From the NCBI RefSeq assembly GCF_015218165.1, contig NZ_CP048665.1, positions 1 to 11,857 on the forward strand: a DNA stretch of 11,857 bases, read 5' to 3'. The notes under the pieces were generated by a model. That model had not been told where the DNA came from. It worked only from the letters and a program-made list of their open reading frames with translations, and did no database searches. Shown piece after piece: positions 1-6,387 of the stretch. Positions within the stretch are counted from its first letter, which is position 1. Each line of letters begins with the position of its first letter. The stretch comes from Acinetobacter piscicola (GTDB taxonomy: Bacteria > Pseudomonadota > Gammaproteobacteria > Pseudomonadales > Moraxellaceae). The position numbers and the translations under genes are program-made.

Positions 1-951
1 ATGAGAGATTTAGTTGTAAAAGACAATGCCTTAATCAACGCAAGCTATAACTTAGACTTAGTAGAACAACGTTTAATTTTATTGGCTATTGTTGAAGCAA
101 GGGAAAGTGGGAAAGGGATTAATGCAAATGATCCATTAGAAGTTCATGCAGATAGTTATATCAATCAATTTGGTGTACACCGTAATACAGCTTATCAAGC
201 CTTAAAAGATGCTTGTAAGGATTTATTCGCGCGTCAATTTAGCTATCAAGAGAAAAAAGCTAATGGGAATATCCGAAATGTTATGAGTCGTTGGGTATCT
301 CAAATTGCTTATAACGACAATGAAGCAACTGTAGACTTAATATTTGCACCTGCTGTTGTTCCCTTCATAACCCGACTGGAAGAACAATTTACTAAATATG
401 AATTACAGCAAGTTAGTAGTCTTAGTAGCGCTTATGCCATTCGCTTATATGAGCTTCTAATTCAGTGGCGAAGCACTGGTAAAACCCCAACCATAGAACT
501 ACAAGAATTTAGAAAGAAGTTAGGCGTTCTTGATAATGAATATTTACGGATGGCTCATTTAAAAGAGCGTGTTTTAGAGCTTTCAATTAAACAAATAAAT
601 GAGCATACGGATATAACTGTAAAATATGAACAGCATAAAAAAGGTCGATCAATTTCAGGTTTTTCTTTTACGTTTAAACAGAAGAAAAAGGATAATCCAT
701 CAATAGAAAGAGATCCGAATACCTTAGACCTTTTTTCAAAGATGACCGATGCTCAACGGCATATTTTTGCAAACAAACTTTCAGAACTCCCTGAAATGGG
801 TCGCTATTCACAAGGAACTGAAAGCTATCCTCAATTTGCTGTTCGTATTGCTGAGATGCTACAAGACTCTGAAAAAATCAAAGAACTAGCCCCATACCTA
901 AAAAAAGTGGGATACATGCCATCAAATAAAAAGGACATAGTAAATGGCTAA
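1..951 (+). CDS. repB: RepB, Rep_3-family plasmid replication initiator
   Basis: This is the replication initiator of an iteron plasmid. It would bind the tandem iterons at the far end of the window, melt the origin and recruit host replication proteins. The 316 residues match the usual size of Acinetobacter Rep_3 proteins. The N-terminus MRDLVVKDNALINASYN followed by LVEQRLILLAIVEAR is characteristic, and two winged-helix domains are expected at roughly residues 10-130 and 140-230. The family segment SAYAIRLYELLIQWRSTGK lies near residues 142-160. The ATG at base 1 fits the family's usual start; its ribosome site would lie in the last bases of the window if the molecule is circular. The stop overlaps the next gene by 8 nt, indicating translational coupling. 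Identification rests on sequence recognition; no GR (replicon) group is assigned. Confidence 0.95.
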   Translation: MRDLVVKDNALINASYNLDLVEQRLILLAIVEARESGKGINANDPLEVHADSYINQFGVHRNTAYQALKDACKDLFARQFSYQEKKANGNIRNVMSRWVSQIAYNDNEATVDLIFAPAVVPFITRLEEQFTKYELQQVSSLSSAYAIRLYELLIQWRSTGKTPTIELQEFRKKLGVLDNEYLRMAHLKERVLELSIKQINEHTDITVKYEQHKKGRSISGFSFTFKQKKKDNPSIERDPNTLDLFSKMTDAQRHIFANKLSELPEMGRYSQGTESYPQFAVRIAEMLQDSEKIKELAPYLKKVGYMPSNKKDIVNG

Positions 952-1519
952 GTTATCGCTAAGTGAAGTATCTAAAAAATTTCATATTGATAGGTCAACC
1001 ATTTACAGAGCTGTACGTAATGGGCGTTTATCACGCTCTAGTGATGGTCAATTTGACCTTTCGGAAGTGATTAGATGCTTTGGGGAGCCTGAGCAAACAT
1101 CTCAACAAATTGAATCTTCTACATCAGATAGCGATGAATCTACAAAAAAACTCATTATTCATTTAGAAAATGAAGTTAAAAAATACCAAGAACGTGAAGA
1201 GCGTTTAATGCAGCAAATCGACCGTATGCAGACGCTTATTGAGTTAAAAACTGTTGCACCCGCCACGGCAGCGCCACAACAAGATGCTACGGCATGCGAC
1301 ACCGATATGCCACAGCATGCGACAACACAACAAGACAATGATAATAAAAAGAATAATGAATTAAATATTGTAGAAAACGTGGCAGTGCCACAGCAAGAAA
1401 CTACGGCATACCACACCCAAACGCTACAGCATGCCACGTTGCAAAATGTGGCAGTGCCACAACACAAAAAACGTGGATTATTTGGCCGTGTGCTAAATGC
1501 TGTTTTTGATCATGACTGA
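944..1519 (+). CDS. Plasmid replication accessory DNA-binding protein (HTH plus coiled coil)
   Basis: This 191-residue protein is the kind of gene found directly after repB in many Acinetobacter plasmids and often annotated as a replication DNA-binding protein. Residues 3-45 (SLSEVSKKFHIDRSTIYRAV) look like a MerR/excisionase-style helix-turn-helix. Residues about 65-105 are rich in E, K, Q and R and probably form a coiled coil. The C-terminal half is low complexity and built from imperfect repeats of the APQQDATA / VPQQETTA type, ending in a basic tail (HKKRGLFGRVLNAVFDHD). The ATG overlaps the repB stop (ATGGCTAA), and AAGGA lies 8 nt upstream. Its role, perhaps copy control or stability, is inferred. 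Many related plasmids replicate without it. Confidence 0.85.
   Translation: MAKLSLSEVSKKFHIDRSTIYRAVRNGRLSRSSDGQFDLSEVIRCFGEPEQTSQQIESSTSDSDESTKKLIIHLENEVKKYQEREERLMQQIDRMQTLIELKTVAPATAAPQQDATACDTDMPQHATTQQDNDNKKNNELNIVENVAVPQQETTAYHTQTLQHATLQNVAVPQHKKRGLFGRVLNAVFDHD
1267..1464 (+). repeat. Imperfect 57-bp direct repeats inside the accessory gene
   Basis: Copy 1 (1267-1323) and copy 2 (1381-1437) align over 57 bp with only scattered changes. A partial third copy occupies 1450-1464. They encode the PQQ(D/E).TA...LQHAT-like repeats of the protein. Copies 2 and 3 each contain the perfect 13-bp palindrome GTGGCAGTGCCAC (1379-1391 and 1448-1460), and GCATGC or GCATGCCAC motifs recur between them. 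The repeats could be coding expansion, binding sites or both. Confidence 0.75.
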
Positions 1520-1683
1520 GCAATCTAGGGAGAGAAATCATTCCGAAACTGAAAGACATTGCCCTGGGAATTATTGTGGCCCCGCTGCTGATCCCGATCA
1601 TGCTGATTGCATCGTACCAAGATAAAAAGGCACTCAAAAAAGAGTTGGATGAACGCCAAAAAGAAAAAGACCAGGCATCCTGA
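1512..1683 (+). pseudogene. Third gene of the rep operon: small membrane protein, apparently frameshifted
   Basis: An ATG at 1512 overlaps the stop of the preceding gene by 8 nt (ATGACTGA), the same geometry as the repB/accessory overlap, so it is probably a coupled start. Read directly it gives MTEQSRER and then nonsense to a stop near 1625. Skipping one base near 1533 joins MTEQSRE to a convincing frame, EIIPKLKDIALGIIVAPLL and onward. That frame has a hydrophobic segment (about IALGIIVAPLLIPIMLIASY) and a charged tail KKALKKELDERQKEKDQAS, ending at TGA 1681-1683. The repaired product would be about 56 residues with one TM helix. Alternatives are an ATT start at 1540 behind AGGGAG, or programmed frameshifting. 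Function unknown. Confidence 0.5.
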
Positions 1684-1758
1684 TTATTCAATTGAGCTAA
1701 TCAAAAGTGTGGAACATTGCTCACTTATTAAGCGTGGAACGTGAAAAGTCATAAAAAA

Positions 1759-1782
1759 AGCCCAAACAGTGATGTTTGGGCT
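1759..1782 (-). terminator. Rho-independent terminator for leftward transcription
   Basis: AGCCCAAAC (1759-1767) pairs perfectly with GTTTGGGCT (1774-1782) around a 6-nt loop. The stem is preceded by seven A residues, so on the minus strand it is followed by seven T residues. On the plus strand there is no T-run, so it should mainly block transcripts entering the rep operon from the right. Confidence 0.7.
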
Positions 1783-1828
1783 ATAAACTTTGAAATAAGT
1801 ATTTGAATTTCAAAATAAATTATAACAC

Positions 1829-1856
1829 ATTTCGTATAAGGTGTATTATGTTAATT
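1829..1856 (+). other. pdif site 1 (XerC/XerD recombination site, C/D orientation)
   Basis: The XerC arm ATTTCGTATAA (1829-1839), the 6-bp centre GGTGTA and the XerD arm TTATGTTAATT (1846-1856) form a textbook 28-bp plasmid dif site as described for Acinetobacter plasmids. It bounds the left side of the SMR/TetR module and is inverted relative to pdif2. Confidence 0.9.
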
Positions 1857-1877
1857 TTAGAAAATCTAAAATAATTA

Positions 1878-1906
1878 TTGATAATTTTTTTTTGAAAATT
1901 TAACAT
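1878..1906 (+). promoter_or_regulatory. Candidate sigma70 promoter of the SMR-tetR operon
   Basis: TTGATA (1878-1883) is followed after 17 nt by TAACAT (1901-1906), a reasonable -35/-10 pair upstream of the SMR start at 1940. The -10 box overlaps the palindromic operator candidate immediately downstream. Confidence 0.5.
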
Positions 1907-1932
1907 ACCTTCCGATTGGTATTTTAGGTATG
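1904..1932 (+). promoter_or_regulatory. Palindromic operator candidate for the TetR-type regulator
   Basis: Two overlapping inverted repeats lie between the -10 box and the SMR start. ATACC (1905-1909) faces GGTAT (1918-1922) across 8 nt. CATACCT (1904-1910) faces AGGTATG (1926-1932) across 15 nt. The position fits repression of the operon by its second gene, as is usual for TetR-family local regulators. Binding is inferred. Confidence 0.5.
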
Positions 1933-1939
1933 ATTACTT

Positions 1940-2284
1940 ATGAACAGTGTGTTACTCGCTTATGTATTACTTGGATTTGCAATAGTTTCCGAAGTGATTG
2001 GAAGTAGTTTTTTAGTTAAATCGGAAGGGTTTACAAAACTTTTTCCAAGCGTGATGGTCTTTATTTTTTTTAGCACGGCATTTTATTTATTATCACAAGT
2101 TATTAAAACAATCCCTTTAGGTATCGCATACGCTATATGGGCTGGTGTTGGGATTGTTCTAACTGCTGTAGTTGGCTACTTTGTTTTTAAACAGACACTA
2201 GATAATCCTGCTTTAATTGGAATTGGTTTTATCGTATCTGGCGTAATAATTATTAATTTATTTTCGCAATCAGCAGGTCATTAA
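1940..2284 (+). CDS. SMR-family multidrug / quaternary ammonium exporter
   Basis: This 114-residue protein has four predicted TM helices and the small multidrug resistance (EmrE/QacE/AbeS) signature. The proton- and substrate-binding glutamate lies in TM1 within AIVSEVIGSSFLVKSEGF (E18). Later come AFYLLSQVIKTIPLGIAYAI and WAGVGIVLTAVVGYFVFKQ, the classic SMR loop and TM3. Such proteins work as inner-membrane dimers that exchange protons for cationic drugs and biocides. The gene is followed with zero spacing by the TetR-type regulator. The sequence is clearly not AbeS itself, and I do not assign a qac allele. Its substrate is probably a quaternary ammonium or similar cation, by inference. Confidence 0.88.
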   Translation: MNSVLLAYVLLGFAIVSEVIGSSFLVKSEGFTKLFPSVMVFIFFSTAFYLLSQVIKTIPLGIAYAIWAGVGIVLTAVVGYFVFKQTLDNPALIGIGFIVSGVIIINLFSQSAGH

Positions 2285-2842
2285 GTGAAAGAAATTCGGC
2301 AACAAAAGAAGCAACCAGAGGTTATTCGAAAGCGCATCCTTGAACAGGCAACTATTCTTGTTTCTCAAAAGGGTATTTCTGGTGTTTCTATTCAAAATAT
2401 TGCTACAGCAGTAGGTATAACAAAAGGGGGGGTATTTCACCATTTCCCGAATAAAAAAAATTTGATAGAAGAAATGTTCAATCAAATAATTCTTGATTTA
2501 GATCAAACAGTTGAATACTTGATTAAACGCGATCCAACAGAATATGGTAAATTCACACGAGCTTATATTCATAGTTCTTTTATCCATCAAATAGATGGGG
2601 TGGTTTCTGCTTGGTCAGCGTTATCAATGACTATGATCACAGAGCCTACCTTTAATAAAATTTGGATGGAATGGCTAAAAAATAGATTATCTCAACATGC
2701 AGAAACGGATAGTCATCCTGATTTAGAGTTACTTCGTTTAGCAGCAGATGGGTTGTGGCTACAAAGTATTACCGGAGTCATTGATGATGAGCAATGTTCA
2801 AAATTAGAAGACGATCTGCTTAATCGAACCTATTTAACATAA
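2285..2842 (+). CDS. TetR/AcrR-family transcriptional repressor
   Basis: This 185-residue regulator starts at a GTG directly after the SMR stop codon, so the two are probably co-translated. Residues 12-60 form the TetR DNA-binding domain: ILEQATILVSQKGISGVSIQ, then IATAVGITKGGVFHHFPNKK, the usual helix-turn-helix followed by the tyrosine/phenylalanine-rich turn. The rest is an alpha-helical ligand domain (DGVVSAWSALS, LRLAADGLWLQSITG). It most likely represses the adjacent pump and releases it when a substrate binds. Its TAA stop (2840-2842) is formed by the last bases of the XerD arm of pdif2, so the coding sequence runs into the recombination site. Confidence 0.88.
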   Translation: MKEIRQQKKQPEVIRKRILEQATILVSQKGISGVSIQNIATAVGITKGGVFHHFPNKKNLIEEMFNQIILDLDQTVEYLIKRDPTEYGKFTRAYIHSSFIHQIDGVVSAWSALSMTMITEPTFNKIWMEWLKNRLSQHAETDSHPDLELLRLAADGLWLQSITGVIDDEQCSKLEDDLLNRTYLT

Positions 2843-2859
2843 AATCTCTTATTCGAAAT
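2832..2859 (-). other. pdif site 2 (D/C orientation)
   Basis: The XerD arm ATTTAACATAA (2832-2842), centre AATCTC and XerC arm TTATTCGAAAT (2849-2859) match the reversed pdif consensus with few differences. The site is inverted relative to pdif1 and parallel to pdif3, with which it shares the XerC arm exactly. Confidence 0.8.
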
Positions 2860-2901
2860 TTGAACTGTAAGCCCCAGATAGAAAAATCCAGTGCATAGAA
2901 C

Positions 2902-3721
2902 GGCACTGTTGCAAATAGGCTGACATGATAAGCTAAATATCTTATTTATTTCGAGATACAGCAGATGAATCCCTTCCACGGTCGGCACTTTCAAGGTGAA
3001 ATCATTCTTTGGGCTGTTCGTTGGTATTGTAAATATGGCATCAGCTATCGTGAACTTCAGGAAATGCTGGCCGAACGTGGAGTGAATGTTGATCACACCA
3101 CAATTTATCGCTGGGTTCAGCGTTATGCTCCAGAAATGGAAAAACGTTTACGTTGGTATTGGCGTAATCCTACAGATCGACATTTATGGCATCTGGATGA
3201 AACTTACGTAAAAGTGAATGGCAAATGGGCATATCTATACCGTGCAGTTGACCAACGTGGCCATACTCTTGATTTCTATCTTTCTGCTAGACGAAATACC
3301 CATTCAGCTTATTGTTTTCTTGGAAAAATTTTAAATAATGTGAAGAAGTGGCAAATTCCACAAGTGATCAACACGGATAAAGCACCCACATATGGACGTG
3401 CTTTATCACGGTTAAAACGGGAAGGTAAATGTCCACCAGACCTTGAGCACAGGCAGATTAAGTATAAAAATAACGTGATTGAATGTGATCATGGCAAGCT
3501 AAAGCGGATCATCAGGGCCACATTAGGATTCAAATCTATGAAGACGGCTTATGCCACAATTAAAGGTATTGAAGTCATGCGTGCACTACGTAAAGGACAA
3601 GCATCGTCATTTTATTATGGTCAGCCTCAGGGTGAAGTGTGTCTAATCAACAGGGTTTTCGGTCTCTAAGTACTTTTTAAAGGGAACATCATCGACTCAA
3701 ATCTCTATTTGCAACAGTGCC
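2902..3721 (+). mobile_element. Complete IS6-family insertion sequence (IS1006/IS1008-like), 820 bp
   Basis: The element is bounded by perfect 14-bp inverted repeats, GGCACTGTTGCAAA (2902-2915) and TTTGCAACAGTGCC (3708-3721), identical to IS26-type ends. At 820 bp it has the length expected of the family. The flanking octamers CATAGAAC and CCATGAAG differ, so there is no target duplication. It probably sits at a cointegrate or deletion junction rather than a simple insertion, and its right end cuts the lysR remnant. Confidence 0.92.
2965..3669 (+). CDS. tnp: IS6-family DDE transposase
   Basis: This 234-residue transposase catalyses replicative or conservative IS26-style transposition. MNPFHGRHFQGEIILWAVRW at the start and the helix-turn-helix region with VNVDHTTIYRWVQRY precede the catalytic core. 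The DDE residues are visible: D78 in HLDETYVKVNGKWAY, D138 in VINTDKAPTYGRAL and E173 in NNVIECDHGKLKR. The sequence is close to, but clearly different from, IS26, and fits the Acinetobacter IS1006/IS1008 branch. The frame is intact and the element has both ends, so it is potentially active. It is the only complete mobile element in the window. Confidence 0.93.
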   Translation: MNPFHGRHFQGEIILWAVRWYCKYGISYRELQEMLAERGVNVDHTTIYRWVQRYAPEMEKRLRWYWRNPTDRHLWHLDETYVKVNGKWAYLYRAVDQRGHTLDFYLSARRNTHSAYCFLGKILNNVKKWQIPQVINTDKAPTYGRALSRLKREGKCPPDLEHRQIKYKNNVIECDHGKLKRIIRATLGFKSMKTAYATIKGIEVMRALRKGQASSFYYGQPQGEVCLINRVFGL

Positions 3722-3944
3722 CCATGAAGTGCCTGCCTGCGTCTGTTAGCCGAACGCCCCGCGCATGGCGCTCAAATAGCAGGACACCAAGGTTATCCTC
3801 CAGCGCTTTCACACGCGCGCTGACGCTCGACTAGCTGATACCAAGTGCCTTGGCCGCATGCCGAAAATTCAGATGCTCGGCGACGGCGATGAACTGAACA
3901 AGGGAAATGAGCGGTATCCTGCCAGACAGGATACCGACATTCAC
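3722..3944 (-). pseudogene. LysR-family regulator remnant, amber stop and truncated by the IS
   Basis: Reading leftward from a GTG at 3944, the frame gives a LysR N-terminal helix-turn-helix, SLVQFIAVAEHLNFRHAAKA, then LGIS. A TAG (3831-3833) follows where family members have glutamine, and the frame continues SSVSARVKALEDNLGVLLF and ERHARGVRLTDAGRHF. A single C-to-T change (CAG to TAG) would explain the stop. The frame is then cut off by the IS6-family inverted repeat at 3721. A lysR fragment downstream of floR is a known arrangement in ISCR2-linked floR segments. The piece is non-functional and marks the edge of the imported segment. Confidence 0.85.
3912..3936 (-). terminator. Strong hairpin downstream of floR
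   Basis: CGGTATCCTG (3912-3921) pairs perfectly with CAGGATACCG (3927-3936) around a 5-nt loop, 60 to 90 nt past the floR stop. There is no clear T-run, so termination is only a possibility. It may instead be a 3'-end stabilising stem. Confidence 0.4.
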
Positions 3945-3987
3945 GAGGTTTCGATGGTTAGTGCGCCGCATCGGAGCGGGCCTGCTA

Positions 3988-4010
3988 CCAGTCGTCGGTT
4001 AGACGACTGG
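3988..4010 (-). other. Hairpin centred on the floR stop codon
   Basis: CCAGTCGTC (3988-3996) and GACGACTGG (4002-4010) form a 9-bp stem whose 5-nt loop contains the floR TAA (3999-4001). A stem over the stop could protect the 3' end of the mRNA. No T-run follows. Confidence 0.55.
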
Positions 4011-5213
4011 CGACTTCTCGGTGGCAGCCCCACGGAGCCGAAGGAGCACCAGCCCCAACGAAACCAGTACCGCCATCGCCGTGGCGTAACAGATCACGGG
4101 CCACGCTGTGTCACCGTTTAAAAGTGCCACCGCCAATGTCCCGACAATGCTGACTATCAGGCTTTGAACGCAGAAGTAGAACGCGACCGCTGATCCCGCG
4201 ATGTCGTCGAACTCTGCCAAAGCGCCGTTCGCGGTAACGGACACCGTGAAGACAATACCGACCGCGACAACCCACATCGGTAGGATGAAGGTGAGGAATG
4301 ACGGCGAGCCGTAAAGTTCGCCGATCCCCAACAGGACCGCTCCGCAAACAAGCAACGCCATCCCACGCGCCACGCATCCTGCGATGCCCCATCTGGCGAC
4401 AAAGGACTTCGCGAAACGGGTTGTCACGATCATTACAAGCGCGACAGTGGCGAAGGCAAAGCTGAATCCGATCTCGGAATATTCCGCTTGGCCTATGAGC
4501 ACACGGGGAGCCGTCGAGAAGAAGACGAAGTAGGTGCCCATACCGGCGCTAAAGCCGACAGTGTAAACCCAAAAAGCCGGACTCGCGAAGATCGGCAAGA
4601 CAGATCGGCGCGTCTTGACTTGATCCAGAGGGCGGGTTTCGTGCCACCTGAAACCCGCATTTAGGAGTGCGAGCATCGCCAGTATAGCCAAAGTAATGAA
4701 TATCGCCTGCCATCCCAAGAACTCGCCGATCAATACTCCGGCGATAGGGCCGAGCGCAGGCACGAACGCCAGCATCGAACTGAAAAGGCCGTAGATGACG
4801 ACACCCTCAGGACGGTTGGCATAAACGTCGCGAACCGTCGCGAACGTCGCCACCAGCATGGCCGACGCGCCCACTGCTTGAAGTAGACGGAAAGCGACAA
4901 AGGCCGGTGCAGTTGAAGACCAAGCTGCTCCCAGAGACGCAATGACGAAAGCCGTTGCGCCCGCAAGTAGAATTGGCCGTCGCCCGATTCTGTCTGAGAG
5001 CGGACCAAAAATCACCTGGCCCACGCCGAGCATCACCATATAGAGGCTCAACGTGAGTTGGATCATAGCGGGCGTCGTGTTCAGGATGCCGGGCATCGCT
5101 GGAACGACAGGGAGATAAATATCCATCGCCAGTGAAGCGAGGATGTCGAAAGGAGCCATCAGCAGCAGTGCTGCCGGCAGCGTATAGGCCCACGCGGGGC
5201 GTGTGGTGGTCAT
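3999..5213 (-). CDS. floR: FloR, florfenicol/chloramphenicol exporter
   Basis: This 404-residue major facilitator exporter (DHA1, 12 TM helices) pumps florfenicol and chloramphenicol out across the inner membrane with proton exchange. I recognise the full FloR sequence from MTTTRPAWAYTLPAALLLMA to the end ATEKSPVV, at the exact family length. MFS motif A, GPLSDRIGRRP, lies at residues 70-80, and FDILASLAMDIYLP is in TM1. The ATG is preceded by GAGGG ten nt upstream. The gene has its own promoter and a leader peptide 107 nt upstream. Its GC content is much higher than the plasmid backbone, consistent with import. It is divergent from the IS6-family element and convergent with nothing. Confidence 0.97.
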   Translation of the reverse strand: MTTTRPAWAYTLPAALLLMAPFDILASLAMDIYLPVVPAMPGILNTTPAMIQLTLSLYMVMLGVGQVIFGPLSDRIGRRPILLAGATAFVIASLGAAWSSTAPAFVAFRLLQAVGASAMLVATFATVRDVYANRPEGVVIYGLFSSMLAFVPALGPIAGVLIGEFLGWQAIFITLAILAMLALLNAGFRWHETRPLDQVKTRRSVLPIFASPAFWVYTVGFSAGMGTYFVFFSTAPRVLIGQAEYSEIGFSFAFATVALVMIVTTRFAKSFVARWGIAGCVARGMALLVCGAVLLGIGELYGSPSFLTFILPMWVVAVGIVFTVSVTANGALAEFDDIAGSAVAFYFCVQSLIVSIVGTLAVALLNGDTAWPVICYATAMAVLVSLGLVLLRLRGAATEKSPVV

Positions 5214-5290
5214 GACGAATCAACCCTCGATTAAGGAATACCGGGCGACGTCTGCTCGTCAGCAATCAGATGAGACTAGCCTTACAGAGC

Positions 5291-5319
5291 GCCGCAACAA
5301 CAATACTGGTTGTTGCGGC
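5291..5319 (-). promoter_or_regulatory. floR leader stem-loop (attenuator candidate)
   Basis: On the minus strand GCCGCAACAAC and GTTGTTGCGGC form a perfect 11-bp stem with a 7-nt loop. It begins directly after the stop codon of the nine-codon leader. A ribosome stalled near the end of the leader would cover or destabilise the 5' arm, the classic layout of drug-inducible attenuators. The floR ribosome site is about 65 nt further on, so the exact mechanism is open. Confidence 0.7.
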
Positions 5320-5349
5320 TTACTTGTCTGCTGACTTGGAATTTCCCAT
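5320..5349 (-). CDS. floR leader peptide MGNSKSADK
   Basis: ATG (5349-5347) opens a nine-codon frame encoding MGNSKSADK, then TAA at 5322-5320. GGAG lies 8 nt upstream, a good ribosome site. The peptide closely matches the cmlA leader MSTSKNADK, which is known to inhibit peptidyl transferase and mediate chloramphenicol-dependent induction. The promoter lies about 30 nt upstream and the stem-loop directly follows. I infer that floR expression here is, or once was, inducible by phenicols through ribosome stalling. The match is a short one and was read by eye. Confidence 0.75.
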   Translation of the reverse strand: MGNSKSADK

Positions 5350-5364
5350 CTGATTACTCCACGC

Positions 5365-6006
5365 TTACGAATATGAATTGCTACATTTTATCCGATTATC
5401 TTTTGCTTCGCAATGCGGCATGGGCGCACTCAGCGTTCCAGCCCCCTCTGCCGCCCTAAATGCTTGCTCCAATGCATCGAGCACCATATCTGTATTCATC
5501 CGTGTCGATACTTTCCATCCAACAATTGCTCGTGAGAACACATCAATAATAAATGCAGTATAAACCCAGCCTGAATTTGTTTGAATATACGTAAAGTCAC
5601 TCACCCACAGTTGGTCAGGATGATCAGCAGTAAAATTACGTTTTACCAAGTCATCCGCTCGTTTTTGATCATCTCGGCTACGGGTGGTTTGTTTGTTCTT
5701 ACCACGCCAAACACCTTTTATACCTAGCTTTTGCATTAATCGAGCAACAGTACAGCGCGCAATAATATAGCCTTCACGTTTCAGTTTTTGCCAGACTTTA
5801 CGTACACCATACCGACCTGAACTTTCCTTCCAAATTCGTTTAATCTCCTCAGCATGATGCAAGTCATGTAAATCTCGCTTTGCTCGATGTTCTGGATTTT
5901 CACAGAGATCTAGAGTCCGGTAATAGGTTGAAGGTGCGATCGGTAAAATTCTACAAATCGCCTCGACTCCGTACAGCTCTTTATTATTATGGATAAAATC
6001 CACCAT
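5365..6006 (-). pseudogene. IS3-family transposase orfB, truncated and fused to floR upstream sequence
   Basis: The frame encodes the start of an IS3-group OrfB: MVDFIHNNKELYGVEAICRI, then the HTH_21-like region (RYGVRKVWQKLKREGYIIA) and the integrase core up to DQLWVSDFTYIQTNSGW, containing the first catalytic aspartate (D137). After about residue 182 (MVLDALEQA) the IS sequence stops near base 5450. The frame runs into about 30 unrelated residues from the floR flank. The second aspartate and the glutamate are lost, so it cannot be active. It starts by sharing one base with the orfA stop (TAATG). The break point marks the right-hand join of the floR segment. Confidence 0.85.
5385..5413 (-). 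promoter_or_regulatory. floR promoter
   Basis: On the minus strand TTGCGA (5413-5408) is separated by exactly 17 nt from TAAAAT (5390-5385). Transcription would start near 5378, about 29 nt before the leader ATG. It lies within the imported GC-rich segment, so floR carries its own promoter. Confidence 0.75.
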
Positions 6007-6387
6007 TATTTGTGTGGGCGGTCGAGCTCCGCCTGGGCGAAAAAAGCGGCTGCTTTACGTAGAATTTCATTGGCGCGTTGCAGTTCTTTATTTTCGCGTT
6101 CGAGTTGTTTGATACGTTCTTGGTCTGAAAGCTGCTGTACTTTAACTGGATTTTGTTTATCTAAATATTTTTGATACCAAACACGTAGTGTTTCAGGAGT
6201 ACAACCCTTGCGCAGTATACTGCTCAGGGAGCAATAGCGGTGATCGCAGCCCAATTCGATGGATAATCTTTCTCGGATTCAATCAATAATTGAACCGCTC
6301 TTTCTCTGATTTCAGGGGTATATTTTACTTTTTTCATCGGGACATTCTCTCAGAAAGCTTGGTCTCCGACAAACCCGGTACGGTTCA
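5450..6387 (-). mobile_element. Partial IS3-family element, one end retained
   Basis: The retained end at 6387 reads TGAACCGTACCGGG then TTTGTCGGAGACC on the minus strand, the style of end found in this IS3 group. The other end is missing: homology to orfB stops near 5450 where the floR-linked sequence begins. The 5450 boundary is approximate and judged from the protein alone. The element was inserted into the SMEK-like gene. Confidence 0.75.
6006..6337 (-). pseudogene. IS3-family transposase orfA, broken by a palindromic insertion
   Basis: OrfA begins at ATG 6337 with MKKVKYTPEIRERAVQLLIE and continues to NWAAITAIAP, then meets TGA at 6226-6224. The rest of the protein resumes in another frame with GCTPETLRVWYQKYLDKQN and ends AAAFFAQAELDRPHK. 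The expected joint is IAPK-GCTPETL. The DNA there carries an excess of roughly 14 bp centred on the palindrome GCAGTATACTGC. A run of T residues near the 3' end (GCTTTTTTCGCC) is the likely orfA/orfB frameshift site. The product is inactive. Confidence 0.8.

Noticed and set aside
1159..1467. Cysteine-rich 102-residue frame on the minus strand
   Set aside because: It is the antisense shadow of the repetitive accessory gene.
4807..5265. Long minus-strand frame overlapping floR
   Set aside because: It is an alternative frame of a GC-rich gene with no independent support.
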